Position numbers and translations under genes: made by a program. Positions 36,381-45,618 of a stretch of 64,000 nucleotides of DNA are shown here, piece by piece. The notes below the pieces were generated by a model, which saw nothing but the letters and a program-made list of their open reading frames with translations, ran no database searches and had not been told where the DNA came from. Source of the DNA: JAGTVG01 sp964389805 (lineage in GTDB: Bacteria > Bacteroidota > Bacteroidia > Cytophagales > Cyclobacteriaceae); assembly GCA_964389805.1 (NCBI GenBank), contig CAYMFU010000117.1, positions 50,553-114,552 on the forward strand, read 5' to 3'. Numbering within the stretch: position 1 is the first letter of the stretch; every line of letters begins with the position of its first letter.

Positions 36381-37554
36381 GTTGTAGCCTCCTTTTTTTA
36401 TTTGCTTGTACTATATAGAAATCAATTAGTGGTGCGAATACATTCATCAACAGTATCGCGAGCATAATTCCTTCCGGATAAGCTGGATTAACTACCCTTA
36501 TCAAAACAGTTAATATACCGATTAAAAATCCATAGATCCACTTCCCGGTTTCCGTTTGCGATGCGGTTACAGGGTCTGTGGCCATAAATACTGCTCCAAA
36601 TGCAAGTCCTCCTGTTATCAGGTGATAATGAGCAGGCAATTCCATGAAAGGATTCGCCCCGAAAAAGTTAAAGATCAAGCCCATAACATAGGCTCCAACA
36701 AAGACGGAGAACATAATTTTACCACTTCCAACGCGGGTAATCCATAATATCAGGGCCCCAATTAAGATCCAGAATGTTGATGTTTCACCAATTGATCCTG
36801 GTACAGCGCCAAAAAACAAGTTTTTCATGGAATAGAAACCCTCCTGCCATGCATTTGCAAATTCACCAAGAACGGTTGAGGATCCCTCGGTTGCAGCAGC
36901 TACGGCAAGTGCAGTAGCACCCGAATAACTGTCTATTGGTACCTGGTCGCCGAGATAAGTCCAGATTTCCCCGGATATCTCCTGTGGATAGGCAAAGTAT
37001 AGAAATGCCCTGGCGGTCAATGCAACATTAAATATGTTCATCCCTGTTCCACCGAACACCTCTTTACCTATTATCACAGCAAAAGCTGTTGCAAGGGCCA
37101 CCTGCCATAATGGAATTGTTGGAGGTACTACAAGGGGGATTAACATCCCGGTTACAAGAAATCCTTCAGCTATAGGATGTTTTTTTATGGATGTGAATAT
37201 GAATTCAATGCCCAGACCCACAGCATAAGATACAATTATGATGGGCAATACTACCTTAAACCCTAACCAGAACTTCAACCAGAAGCCAACCTCCTGTCCT
37301 ATCGCAAGAAAATGTTGATGTCCGACATTCCACATGCCAAAAATTGTGGCTGGAACCATAGCAACTACTACGGTGATCATCAACCTTTTAAGGTCAATGG
37401 CATCCCTTACATGAACCCCCCGTCCAGTAGTTGTAGTACCCACTTGAAAGAGAAAAGTCTCAAATCCTTCAAATACCCAATAGAGCTTTTCGAATTTGCC
37501 TCCCTTTTCAAAATTCGGCTTAAGATTATTTACTAAATCTTCTAAAAACTTCAT
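36367..37554 (-). CDS. nqrB: Na+-translocating NADH:quinone reductase subunit B
   Basis: A 395-residue polytopic subunit that forms much of the sodium path and quinone site. The covalent FMN site is SGATALA with Thr214. Conserved stretches include PATIFGMWNVGHQ and EGFLVTGMLIPLVVPPTIPLWQ (in part). Quinone-site glycines and the length agree with NqrB. It lies 12 bases after nqrA. Confidence 0.95.
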   Translation of the reverse strand: MKFLEDLVNNLKPNFEKGGKFEKLYWVFEGFETFLFQVGTTTTGRGVHVRDAIDLKRLMITVVVAMVPATIFGMWNVGHQHFLAIGQEVGFWLKFWLGFKVVLPIIIVSYAVGLGIEFIFTSIKKHPIAEGFLVTGMLIPLVVPPTIPLWQVALATAFAVIIGKEVFGGTGMNIFNVALTARAFLYFAYPQEISGEIWTYLGDQVPIDSYSGATALAVAAATEGSSTVLGEFANAWQEGFYSMKNLFFGAVPGSIGETSTFWILIGALILWITRVGSGKIMFSVFVGAYVMGLIFNFFGANPFMELPAHYHLITGGLAFGAVFMATDPVTASQTETGKWIYGFLIGILTVLIRVVNPAYPEGIMLAILLMNVFAPLIDFYIVQANKKRRLQRATV

Positions 37555-37566
37555 TTATTTAATTAC

Positions 37567-38934
37567 TTAACTATTTTGTAACAATTCTAATCCATCTCTG
37601 ACAATCTGCTGAATATTGTGTTTGGAAACATCAACAAATTCACATAGCGCAACATCTTCTTCTATAACTTCATAAATTCCTAAAGCTTCCATTTCATCAT
37701 AGTCTTCAGTAATAATGGCCTTAAAAAGATGTGTGGGATAAATATCCATTGGTAATACTTTCTCAAATACACCTGACAATACAAAAGCTCTCTTGTCTCC
37801 TCTGGTATTTGTATTTAAGTTATATTCTGTTTTTTTCGGATTTAAAAATGAGAAAAGGCCAAGGGCTCTGTGGATACTTAGTTCTTTAAAAGTAGGTTTG
37901 AACCAACCGAGTAAAACAGGTTTATTACCTTCCTCTAGCACCGTAATCTGATTGTGATAAAATCCCAGGTAACTATCTTTAGCTATCTTTTCGCCAGTCA
38001 ACGCATTCCCGCTTATAACTCTGATGTTATCTGATAACAGATTGTTTTCCAGAAATTTTTTAATACTTGTTCCGGTTCTTATTTTATAATACTGAGGGTT
38101 TTTTACTTCAGGTCCGGTTAAGGCAATAATTCTTTCGGCTTCATATTTCCCTTCCAAAAACAGTCTACCGATCTGTGCCAGCCCAAAGGGAGTAGTAGTC
38201 CAAAGAATATCACCCTTATTAATTGCTTTAATATGGTGTATCTGTATACCTACATTTCCTGATGGATGAGGACCTGATATCTTATGGAGATTAATATCTT
38301 TAAGCTGAGAGAATACCTTTGAGAATTCTGCATTGGCATCAATGCTTAAATGCACTTGCCCTGAAATAAACTTGTTTAATATGTCAACTCCCGTTTGAAT
38401 ATATTGTTCCTGCTCCTGATAAACAAAATCAAAATCCGGTGCTAATGGGCTTGAATCATATCCTGAAACAAATATATCCCTGGGTTCATCCTCTGGATTT
38501 GCTATTATACCGTAAGGGCGTTGAATAATATTTGGCCATACACCATAATCACATAAAATGTTTGCAACCTCCTGTTTAGATAATCCATTAATTTCAGAGG
38601 ATGAATACTTCTTGGCAGAAGCATATTTTATGTCCTTGTCTGCCAGAATTCTGATTTCAAGAAGTTTTCTTTTTTCACCTCTTACGATCTCAGCAATTTC
38701 CCCACTTACTGGTGAGACATATTTGATCTTTTCATTTTTCTTACAAAAAAGAATGGGTGTGCCAGCTTGTACAGCCTCTCCTTCCATTACTAAGAGTTTA
38801 GGACGTTTGATGCCTATAAAATCTGTTGGCTTTATAGCATAAGTTTCAGGGGGGGAAATTTCTTCAATTCTCTTTTCTGCATGTCCTTTCAGATTTATAT
38901 CAAAACCCTTTCTAATCCTGATAGTTTCAATCAT
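37567..38934 (-). CDS. nqrA: Na+-translocating NADH:quinone reductase subunit A
   Basis: A 455-residue peripheral subunit with an RnfC/NqrA-like N-terminal domain (IRIRKGFDINLKG; barrel-sandwich segment GEAVQAGTPILFCKK) and a middle domain related to the Nqo1 fold. It has no iron-sulphur cysteine cluster, unlike RnfC, and so fits NqrA. It contributes to the quinone site. It is the first gene of the operon nqrA-B-C-D-E. Confidence 0.95.
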   Translation of the reverse strand: MIETIRIRKGFDINLKGHAEKRIEEISPPETYAIKPTDFIGIKRPKLLVMEGEAVQAGTPILFCKKNEKIKYVSPVSGEIAEIVRGEKRKLLEIRILADKDIKYASAKKYSSSEINGLSKQEVANILCDYGVWPNIIQRPYGIIANPEDEPRDIFVSGYDSSPLAPDFDFVYQEQEQYIQTGVDILNKFISGQVHLSIDANAEFSKVFSQLKDINLHKISGPHPSGNVGIQIHHIKAINKGDILWTTTPFGLAQIGRLFLEGKYEAERIIALTGPEVKNPQYYKIRTGTSIKKFLENNLLSDNIRVISGNALTGEKIAKDSYLGFYHNQITVLEEGNKPVLLGWFKPTFKELSIHRALGLFSFLNPKKTEYNLNTNTRGDKRAFVLSGVFEKVLPMDIYPTHLFKAIITEDYDEMEALGIYEVIEEDVALCEFVDVSKHNIQQIVRDGLELLQNS

Positions 38935-38967
38935 TTTCTAAGCGTATTCATTTTTAATTTGGCAAAG

Positions 38968-38975
38968 CAAAAATA
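38968..38975 (-). promoter_or_regulatory. Probable -7 box for the nqr operon
   Basis: CAAAAATA reads TATTTTTG on the minus strand, an exact TAnnTTTG match, about 34 bases before nqrA. A TTTG (38989-38992) lies 13 bases upstream, closer than the usual 19-21. An overlapping TTGCTTTG gives a spacing nearer the norm with one mismatch. Confidence 0.4.
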
Positions 38976-39060
38976 ACAATTTTTACTTCAAAACATATTT
39001 AATGAATAACTATATTAAAAATCAGGTATGTATCATGATTGAGAATAAAAAGCCATGTGA

Positions 39061-39939
39061 TCAAAGACCTAATAAAAGGACCTTATTTTCGACCTTTTCC
39101 ATTAACCACATCGGGGTAGATGTAGCTCCGCAAATACCTATCGAGTCACCTTCATTAATCCATGAATTGTTGATTTCTTCAGCGTTTTCAATAAAATAGC
39201 TCCTTTTATTATTTTGTTTACATTTTTCAAAAAGTGCTTTGCCATTTGAACTTTTCTTACTGCTAACAAAAAGGATCACATCATGTTTAATGGAAAAATC
39301 AATTAAATGAGGGGCTCTATTACTTACCTGCCGGCAAATACTGTCATGTGAAATGAATCCCGAACCTTGACCATGGTCTGCAGTATGTGCTTTTTCTTCA
39401 ATTTTCTTTACAATTCGATAAAACCCATCCGTACTTTTTGTAGTTTGGCTGAATAGGGTTATCGGTTTATTATAATCAATTTTCTCAAGATCTTCTTCTG
39501 ATGTAACCACAATAGCTTTGTTTTTGGTCTGGCCATTTAACCCAATAATCTCTGCATGTCCTTCTTTCCCATAGATTACAACCTGACCATCTTCATTTTT
39601 CATATTATCATGGGCAGCTTTAATCCTGTTTTGCAATTTTAATACGACCGGACATGAAGCATCTACAATTTCCAGATTATTTTCAAGAGCAATTTTATAG
39701 GTTTCAGGGGGTTCGCCATGGGCCCTGATAAGCACCTTACAATCGTGCATATCTTTCAAATCCTCCCGGGTTATGATTCTTAGTCCCCTATCATATAAGC
39801 GCTTAACCTCCATATCATTATGAACAATATCGCCCAAACAATATAGTGTTTTATCATTCTCCATTTCATCTTCCGCCATTTGTATGGCAAACTCTACACC
39901 AAAACAAAATCCGGAATGCTTATCAATAGTAACGTCCAT
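39061..39939 (-). CDS. ispH: 4-hydroxy-3-methylbut-2-enyl diphosphate reductase
   Basis: A 292-residue iron-sulphur enzyme for the last step of the MEP isoprenoid pathway, making IPP and DMAPP. The frame opens at 39987, but the ATG at 39939 gives MDVTIDKHSGFCFGV and places the cluster cysteines at Cys12, Cys96 (DASCPVV) and Cys202 (SICRQVSNR), close to the E. coli positions. A promoter box upstream also favours the shorter start. Other motifs: HGEPPETY, GKEGHAE, QTTKS. It supplies precursors for menaquinone and the lipid carrier. Confidence 0.95.
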   Translation of the reverse strand: MDVTIDKHSGFCFGVEFAIQMAEDEMENDKTLYCLGDIVHNDMEVKRLYDRGLRIITREDLKDMHDCKVLIRAHGEPPETYKIALENNLEIVDASCPVVLKLQNRIKAAHDNMKNEDGQVVIYGKEGHAEIIGLNGQTKNKAIVVTSEEDLEKIDYNKPITLFSQTTKSTDGFYRIVKKIEEKAHTADHGQGSGFISHDSICRQVSNRAPHLIDFSIKHDVILFVSSKKSSNGKALFEKCKQNNKRSYFIENAEEINNSWINEGDSIGICGATSTPMWLMEKVENKVLLLGL

Positions 39940-40275
39940 AGTCAAAAAGTGATTTTCAATCGCCTTATAAGGATTTATGACCTTCAAAAATAGTTCTTGT
40001 TATAGCAATTTCATATCGAAACAGGATATTTTGTCAAATTTGCTGCACCGGGGGCCTTGAAAACTAACAATCCTTTACCGGACAAGGTATAGGGCCACGT
40101 TTTGGTTGGCTTCTTTTCTTTGGCTGAGAAGATGAGCAGCCAATTATTGATGCTGAGAAGATTAGATAGATAACTACCTTAATGATATATTTTTTATTCA
40201 AGATATCTATATTACTTTTACCTGACAAAGATAACATTTCTTTATGATCCGAATCTAGATTAATATCACTGAATT
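39940..40275. other. Intergenic region between ispH and a coiled-coil gene
   Basis: This 336-base divergent gap contains a putative ispH promoter at its left end. At 40102-40143 an imperfect inverted repeat pairs TTGGTTGGCTTCTTTTC with GAGAAGATGAGCAGCCAA. GCTGAGAAGAT occurs twice, at 40123-40133 and 40152-40162. No open gene or tRNA is visible. TACTTTTA before the plus-strand gene is one mismatch from a -7 box. Confidence 0.4.
39985..39992 (-). promoter_or_regulatory. Probable -7 box for ispH
   Basis: CAAAAATA reads TATTTTTG on the minus strand, matching TAnnTTTG. Transcription would start about 40 bases before the ATG at 39939 and at or inside the longer frame beginning at 39987, which supports the shorter start. 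A -33 element is not clear. Confidence 0.4.
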
Positions 40276-40563
40276 ATGGCAAACAAAAAAATGGGACAAG
40301 CCGAGAAAGTTCTCAGAGACCTTGGCAAATCTATAGATGATCTCTTCGCTAAATCAAAGAACTCAAAGGAGGATGTAAAAAAAGAACTTGATGAGCGTAT
40401 CGAAGAACTGAAAAGAAATAAAAAAACCCTTGAAGAAAAGTTCTCAACTTTTAAGGAAGAACATTCTGATGAATTCGAAAAGTTCGAAACAAAATTACAA
40501 GAAGCCGCCGATGAGGTAAAAGAAGCCTTCGACAAACTATTTAAAAAGGAGAAAAAAGAATAG
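40276..40563 (+). CDS. Small charged coiled-coil protein of unknown function
   Basis: A 95-residue protein made almost entirely of Lys, Glu and Asp with Leu/Phe/Ala at heptad positions (EKVLRDLGKSIDDLFAKSK, ELDERIEELKRNKKTLEEK). It should form long amphipathic helices, similar to apolipoprotein-like or phasin-like small helical proteins. There is no signal peptide, cysteine or conserved catalytic motif. The codon pattern and clear start support a real gene. It stands alone between ispH and a convergent nucleoside phosphorylase. Function unknown. Confidence 0.7.
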   Translation: MANKKMGQAEKVLRDLGKSIDDLFAKSKNSKEDVKKELDERIEELKRNKKTLEEKFSTFKEEHSDEFEKFETKLQEAADEVKEAFDKLFKKEKKE

Positions 40564-40629
40564 CAATCGGTTTCTTTCTTTTATCAATAAGGCTTCATCA
40601 ATCCTTCCAGGCAATCTGGAATAAAAGGA

Positions 40630-41487
40630 TTATATCCGGTCTAAAACCAGTTGGATAAGTTTATCGACTGATACATTATAGTTTTTGGAAAATTTCTTTT
40701 TGACTCTATTTGCAATAATAGCATTCAAGCATAGAACATCATGTCCTAACATTTTTCCCAATCCATAATATGCGGAAGCTTCCATTTCAAAATTAGTAAG
40801 CCAGAAATCATCCAGATGAAAGTACATCAATTCGTTTAGGAAAGAAGGATTTTTTGGTTTTATACGTATCTCTCTTCCCTGGGGAGCGTAAAATCCAGGA
40901 GCACTTAAGGTATTTCCTGATGGCATATCCCATGCAATCTTTTTCTTCAAACTCTCTGAGCATTTACAGCAATAAGGCATAAAATTTAGATTTAAGGCCT
41001 TTTTTAACGCACGACTCACTGCAACACCAGTTTTATCCTGTGGAAAATCGTAATATGCGAAAAGATTGTCAAGTCCAATAGCGTAATCTGAGACAAGGTG
41101 AGTTCCCAGGCGAATGTCTGCCTGAATACTTCCGGATGTTCCGATTTTAACAATGGTTAATTTTTTCTTTTTCTTTTTAATTTCCCTCGATTTCAGGTCA
41201 ATATTAAAAAGGGCATCCAATTCTGTTAACAATATTTCAATATTGTCGGTACCCATTCCCGTACTTATCACAGTAATTCTTTTCCCTTTATATTCTCCGG
41301 TATGTGTAATGAATTCCCTCTTATTCATCTCGAATTCCAGAGAATCAAAAAATTTACTAACCCGGTATACCCGGCCCGGGTCCCCAACAGCAATAATCTT
41401 GTCCGATATATTTCCCGCTTTAAGGTTCAAATGGTATACACTGCCATCTGAATTTATAATAAGCTCTGATTCCGTGATTTTGCTCAT
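40630..41487 (-). CDS. Nucleoside phosphorylase (uridine phosphorylase-like)
   Basis: A 285-residue protein of the NP-I family. GDPGRV near residue 36 is the phosphate-binding loop, STGMGTDNIEI and GTSGSIQADIRLG are core strands, and NFEMEASAYYGL carries the nucleoside-binding Met-Glu. The pattern is closest to uridine phosphorylases seen in Bacteroidota; inosine or other nucleosides cannot be excluded. A poly-Lys insert (REIKKKKKKLT) near residue 105 is unusual. It is the last gene of a long leftward run. Confidence 0.82.
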   Translation of the reverse strand: MSKITESELIINSDGSVYHLNLKAGNISDKIIAVGDPGRVYRVSKFFDSLEFEMNKREFITHTGEYKGKRITVISTGMGTDNIEILLTELDALFNIDLKSREIKKKKKKLTIVKIGTSGSIQADIRLGTHLVSDYAIGLDNLFAYYDFPQDKTGVAVSRALKKALNLNFMPYCCKCSESLKKKIAWDMPSGNTLSAPGFYAPQGREIRIKPKNPSFLNELMYFHLDDFWLTNFEMEASAYYGLGKMLGHDVLCLNAIIANRVKKKFSKNYNVSVDKLIQLVLDRI

Positions 41488-41516
41488 ATTAAACGATTAC
41501 ATAACTGATCTAATAA

Positions 41517-42155
41517 TTAAACATTAACTGGTTTTGCTGGATTCCCAAATACAGTCACATTATCATCGACATTTTCAACCACTACTGATCCAGCTCCTAT
41601 ACGGGCATTTTTACCAATACTTATACCCGGTACGATAATGACTCCCGCCCCTATAAATACTTCATTCTGAATTTGTACACCAGCTCCAATTACAGTACCA
41701 GCTCCTATCTGCACAAACTGACCAATATTTGCTTCATATTCTATAATTACCCCTGCATGTACCAGGTTATGATTTCCTATTACACTTTTTGCTCCCAGAA
41801 CTGATCCGTCATCGATAAAATTACCATGTGAAATATTTGTGGATTTTGAAAGACTGGCGTTTTTGTGAATGGCATTAATGGGCATAACCTTTCTGCGTTC
41901 CATGAGCATCTTCACTATGCTTTTTCTTTCACTATTATCATCTGTTGCTACAAAGGCTTCACATTTTTGCCCTATGTATTTCAGGTATCCGTCATCGTCA
42001 GTATTCCCGAGTACCACAACTTCATCAATTTCCTTTCCTTGAAATTCAGAACGATCATCTAAAAAACCAAAAATCATTAAATCATGGCTTCTGAAAATCT
42101 CATATGCAGCCACCCCGATTCCGCCGGCCCCAAAAATCATTACAGGTTTTTCCAT
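41517..42155 (-). CDS. NeuD-like sugar O-acyltransferase
   Basis: A 212-residue protein with an N-terminal nucleotide-binding-like fold (MIFGAGGIGVAAYEIF, residues 6-21) followed by a left-handed beta helix of hexapeptide repeats from about residue 100 and the ending SVVVENVDDNVTVFGNPAKPV. This is the NeuD/PglD architecture; these enzymes acetylate sialic acid or UDP-amino sugars. No other surface-sugar gene is adjacent except the multi-helix membrane protein upstream, so the acceptor is unknown. Confidence 0.82.
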   Translation of the reverse strand: MEKPVMIFGAGGIGVAAYEIFRSHDLMIFGFLDDRSEFQGKEIDEVVVLGNTDDDGYLKYIGQKCEAFVATDDNSERKSIVKMLMERRKVMPINAIHKNASLSKSTNISHGNFIDDGSVLGAKSVIGNHNLVHAGVIIEYEANIGQFVQIGAGTVIGAGVQIQNEVFIGAGVIIVPGISIGKNARIGAGSVVVENVDDNVTVFGNPAKPVNV

Positions 42156-42214
42156 AGTATTGAGGTAAAAATCAAATTTACATTAATAAATATTCTGCCC
42201 AAAATATCCAGTAT

Positions 42215-43465
42215 CTATTGTTTGCTATACTTGAGAATTCGAGTTACATACGGATTACCATAGAATATCCAGAATATAAAAAATCCGATATAGCCTGTCT
42301 TATATCTTTCGAGAGTCCCGAAATTCGGAGTGGTATAGGCCATCAAGATAGCAAGGATAATTATGTAAAAAGCCATGGACAACTTCCATGGTGGTATTTG
42401 ACTGATTTCCTTTAAGGATAGAGTGCTTAGTTTTCCTATAAATAGCAGCAGGAGGATAAAATTTAAAATCCCAGTTCCTAAAATGAGTACATTGACTCCT
42501 TGCCATGGCAAAGGCATGAACAGCCCACCAAAAAGCGAAACTGGCAGGTTAGCTAAAAATTTCAAATACGGATTATTCATTTCAATAAACTGGATCGATT
42601 TACCAGGTCCGGAAATCTGTTTGATCAATTCATGGTTTTCCTGGATCACTATCATTATTCTTCCCGGTTGAAAATTAGGGTGGCTTAACATAAGAACAAT
42701 CAACATGATGGATAGTCCCAGAATGTAATAATAAAAATTACCGGTCTTCTTAGTATATGGCAAAATAGCCTTATGCAACAAAACAGGAAAGAAACATAAG
42801 GCTAGCACTGCAGCATAGTGATATTTAATGCTCCATAGAACATATAGTAAAATAATACCCAATAAACTTTGCTTGAAATTAAGCTTTCTGGTTTGAAGGT
42901 AGACAATAAAAAAAACTACAATCACTGATAAGCAACCCCATGCGATGGGTTCTTTTAATATACCCGACGACCAGAATACAAAGCTTGGAAAATACAGAAA
43001 GGATACAGTAGCAGGAATTTTTGCAGCTGGATCAAAACGAATGATCTTATCGGCCAGAAACCATGAACCAATGAAACTAAATAATGAAAAATAGAGACTG
43101 GTAAGCCAGTAACTCCCAGATGTAACTATATAAAAAACAGATATAATTTTAATAAAAAAAGCAGATCTGGGCTCTCTTAATATCGGAAATGCTTCTAATG
43201 TTGTTTCATCTATTTTCCCAATTACTGAGATTAAATCCTGAAATGTTCTACTCCCTGTTTGCGCTAAATAACTGGCGACTTCATCATAAACCAATGTGTC
43301 GCCTGAACCGTAATAGTAAAAATATACCACTCCCAGCAATACTCCGGATGTTAGTTTCACTGATAATGCGAAAAAGAAATGATTTTTTATTGGCGAACCA
43401 GTAGTATTTCGAAAAAGGAATGCGACAATCGCAACTAGTAAAATGATATTTATAACTATAATCAA
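42215..43465 (-). CDS. Polytopic membrane protein, possible GT-C type glycosyltransferase
   Basis: A 416-residue protein with about ten hydrophobic segments. After the second helix a loop contains GSGDTLVYDEVASYL, an acidic motif in the place where GT-C glycosyltransferases have their catalytic Asp. PSFVFWSSGILKE and WSIKYHYAAVL also resemble membrane transferases or polymerases of surface polysaccharide. I cannot name a family with certainty. It starts 6 bases after the DUF2851 gene and lies before a NeuD-like gene, consistent with modification of surface sugars. Confidence 0.6.
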   Translation of the reverse strand: MIIVINIILLVAIVAFLFRNTTGSPIKNHFFFALSVKLTSGVLLGVVYFYYYGSGDTLVYDEVASYLAQTGSRTFQDLISVIGKIDETTLEAFPILREPRSAFFIKIISVFYIVTSGSYWLTSLYFSLFSFIGSWFLADKIIRFDPAAKIPATVSFLYFPSFVFWSSGILKEPIAWGCLSVIVVFFIVYLQTRKLNFKQSLLGIILLYVLWSIKYHYAAVLALCFFPVLLHKAILPYTKKTGNFYYYILGLSIMLIVLMLSHPNFQPGRIMIVIQENHELIKQISGPGKSIQFIEMNNPYLKFLANLPVSLFGGLFMPLPWQGVNVLILGTGILNFILLLLFIGKLSTLSLKEISQIPPWKLSMAFYIIILAILMAYTTPNFGTLERYKTGYIGFFIFWIFYGNPYVTRILKYSKQ

Positions 43466-43471
43466 TACTGC

Positions 43472-44758
43472 TTAAGGATTATTGAGAAGTATATCTGTTC
43501 CAATGCTACAATTTAGGCACTTTTTTTTATTACAATAGGAATTTGATAATTCAATTAATCCCTGGGACTCAAAAGAACTAATGGGTTCAATTCCCAATTT
43601 TGTCCATTTTCGAATAAGGTGGTTATTTTCAGGGGGGATAGATTCCAGAATATTATTGGATTTGGATATATGATATTGATTCTTCATGTTCTTTGCATAA
43701 GCATACAGAATAGGCGCATATGTATTTATAAGTATATTACGTATGCTATCCATTCCGATTCCGGATAATTTTTGTTTAGACCGCTTTCCAAAATCATAGT
43801 GATGCTGCCAATAAATACTCTGTTTGATCTTAAAAAGTCTCATAATATCCTCAACCGATTGTGATCCGGTTATTGTTGAAAAGATCTTATCCATATTGCC
43901 CAATAATTTAGCAACTTGGGCTATCCGGATTGTAGGGAAATTCTGAGGTCTCAATCGTAAAAACCTCCACTGGTACCTCTTAAGGAAATTTATATTCAAT
44001 GAATACTTATGTTGAAGAAATAAATATTCATTTCTTAGTTTTTGAGAATAGGTATCGTATGCCTTTTCTAAAAAGCCGGCCATCCCAAACAACAAAGCTT
44101 CCGTCTGTAACCTGTCTTTCCTGTGCCTTGATAAGATCGAGAATGGAAGAAGTTTGGATAAGAGGAACATATTGTCCTGGTTCACTTTAAATCCAAAATT
44201 TCTTAAGAGCACGCGATAAGAAGTTTCTTCCCAATCCTTGCCCGTTTCAAGGAATATCTTGTGAATATCATGCGCCTTCCCTTCCAAACGCTCAGCCATA
44301 GCCTTATCAATCATAGAAAGAATAGAAATATTTTTAACATTGAACAAGTAAGCATGACACGGATAATCTGATCTCGGGTAAATAAGGTTTCTAAACCTAT
44401 CCAATAAACGTGGATTTACCTTATCATACAATTCAAGCGTGGGAATGGGAGAGTTGTCATTCCTGCATACTTCCAGATCATTTTCCCATACCACATGAAG
44501 GATAACCTTATTATAATCAAGATTGGAAGCGTGATCATGAGCATACCAATGGGAAGATTTAACATGTATCTCAACACTGCCAGCCCAATCCATGTTTCCA
44601 ATCTTGATTTTTGACTCCATGAAATCGGGTCCCGCATGAATATTTAAATAACCCGGATGTTTTATTACAATATTTGCTCCGGTCGTAGTGTATAATTGGG
44701 CAGTATTAAAGTAGGAATGTTGCCATAGGAATGACACAAAAGATTCATTAATGTACAT
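43472..44758 (-). CDS. DUF2851 family protein
   Basis: A 428-residue cytoplasmic protein of DUF2851, found mostly in Bacteroidota and Chlorobi. Conserved N-terminal features are NIHAGPDFMESKIKIG, WAGSVEIHVKSSHWYAHDH and YNKVILHVVWEND. The C-terminus has four cysteines in a short cluster (YCNKKKCLNCSIG), likely a metal-binding site. The central part is helical. The family's function is unknown. It follows pyrF by 42 bases. Confidence 0.85.
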   Translation of the reverse strand: MYINESFVSFLWQHSYFNTAQLYTTTGANIVIKHPGYLNIHAGPDFMESKIKIGNMDWAGSVEIHVKSSHWYAHDHASNLDYNKVILHVVWENDLEVCRNDNSPIPTLELYDKVNPRLLDRFRNLIYPRSDYPCHAYLFNVKNISILSMIDKAMAERLEGKAHDIHKIFLETGKDWEETSYRVLLRNFGFKVNQDNMFLLSKLLPFSILSRHRKDRLQTEALLFGMAGFLEKAYDTYSQKLRNEYLFLQHKYSLNINFLKRYQWRFLRLRPQNFPTIRIAQVAKLLGNMDKIFSTITGSQSVEDIMRLFKIKQSIYWQHHYDFGKRSKQKLSGIGMDSIRNILINTYAPILYAYAKNMKNQYHISKSNNILESIPPENNHLIRKWTKLGIEPISSFESQGLIELSNSYCNKKKCLNCSIGTDILLNNP

Positions 44759-44800
44759 AGCTGGTTTTTTATCTAAAGATAGCAGGGATGTGGGAAAAAA

Positions 44801-45613
44801 TCAATAATATTTATCCATCAATGCTTCCATTTCAGATTGTATTTCCAGACTCTTCAACCTGGCTGCCTGATCGAAATCCATACCATCTGAAGCATAAATT
44901 ATGCTGCGGGAAGCATTCACAATCAGTCCTACTGTTTTATTGATTCCGAATTGAGTAACTTCTTCAAGATTTCCACCCTGCGCACCCACGCCAGGTATTA
45001 ACAGGAAATTATCCGGGATTATTTTTCTTATATTGGTTAAAGAAGAAGCTTTTGTGGCCCCGACCACATACATGATCTGTTCACTGTTTCCCCATTCACT
45101 TGACTTCTCTAAAACCTCTTCATATAGATAACGCCATTCGATTTTTAAAGTCTGAAAATCCTGACTTCCTTTATTGGATGTCAAAGCTAACAGTATTGCC
45201 CATTTGCCTGGATATTTCAGGTATGGATCTACTGAATCTTTTCCCATATACGGACTTAAAGTAACTGCGTCAAAATTATAATATTCAAAAAAAGCCGATG
45301 CGTACATATTACTTGTATTTCCTATGTCCCCTCTTTTCGCATCTGCTATGAGAAAGATGTCTTCCGGGATATAATCAACCGTCTTCTGTAGACTATCAAG
45401 TCCTTTTGGACCTAATGTTTCATAGAAGGCGAGATTCAGCTTGTAGGAAATACACAAATCGTGAGTACCATCTATAATCCGTTTATTAAATTCAAAAACA
45501 GGATCTTCCAGTTTTCTCAGTTCCCCGGGTATTTTATTAATATCCGTATCAAGACCGACACAGAGATAGGATCGCTTGGCTTTAATTTGTTCAAAAATAT
45601 CTTGCTTCGTCAT
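44801..45613 (-). CDS. pyrF: Orotidine 5'-phosphate decarboxylase
   Basis: A 270-residue enzyme that makes UMP from OMP, the last step of pyrimidine synthesis. The catalytic DAKRGDIGNT (Asp91, Lys93, Asp96) and the phosphate-site segment IPGVGAQGG are present. The length and YLCVGLDTDINKIP start match the longer type-2 PyrF group. It begins 5 bases after the lolA-like gene; pyrD is three genes upstream on the same strand. Confidence 0.95.
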   Translation of the reverse strand: MTKQDIFEQIKAKRSYLCVGLDTDINKIPGELRKLEDPVFEFNKRIIDGTHDLCISYKLNLAFYETLGPKGLDSLQKTVDYIPEDIFLIADAKRGDIGNTSNMYASAFFEYYNFDAVTLSPYMGKDSVDPYLKYPGKWAILLALTSNKGSQDFQTLKIEWRYLYEEVLEKSSEWGNSEQIMYVVGATKASSLTNIRKIIPDNFLLIPGVGAQGGNLEEVTQFGINKTVGLIVNASRSIIYASDGMDFDQAARLKSLEIQSEMEALMDKYY

Positions 45614-45618
45614 TTATA

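Noticed and set aside
39002..39199. 65-codon plus-strand frame at the end of ispH
   Set aside because: Mostly antisense to ispH codons, with no supporting features.
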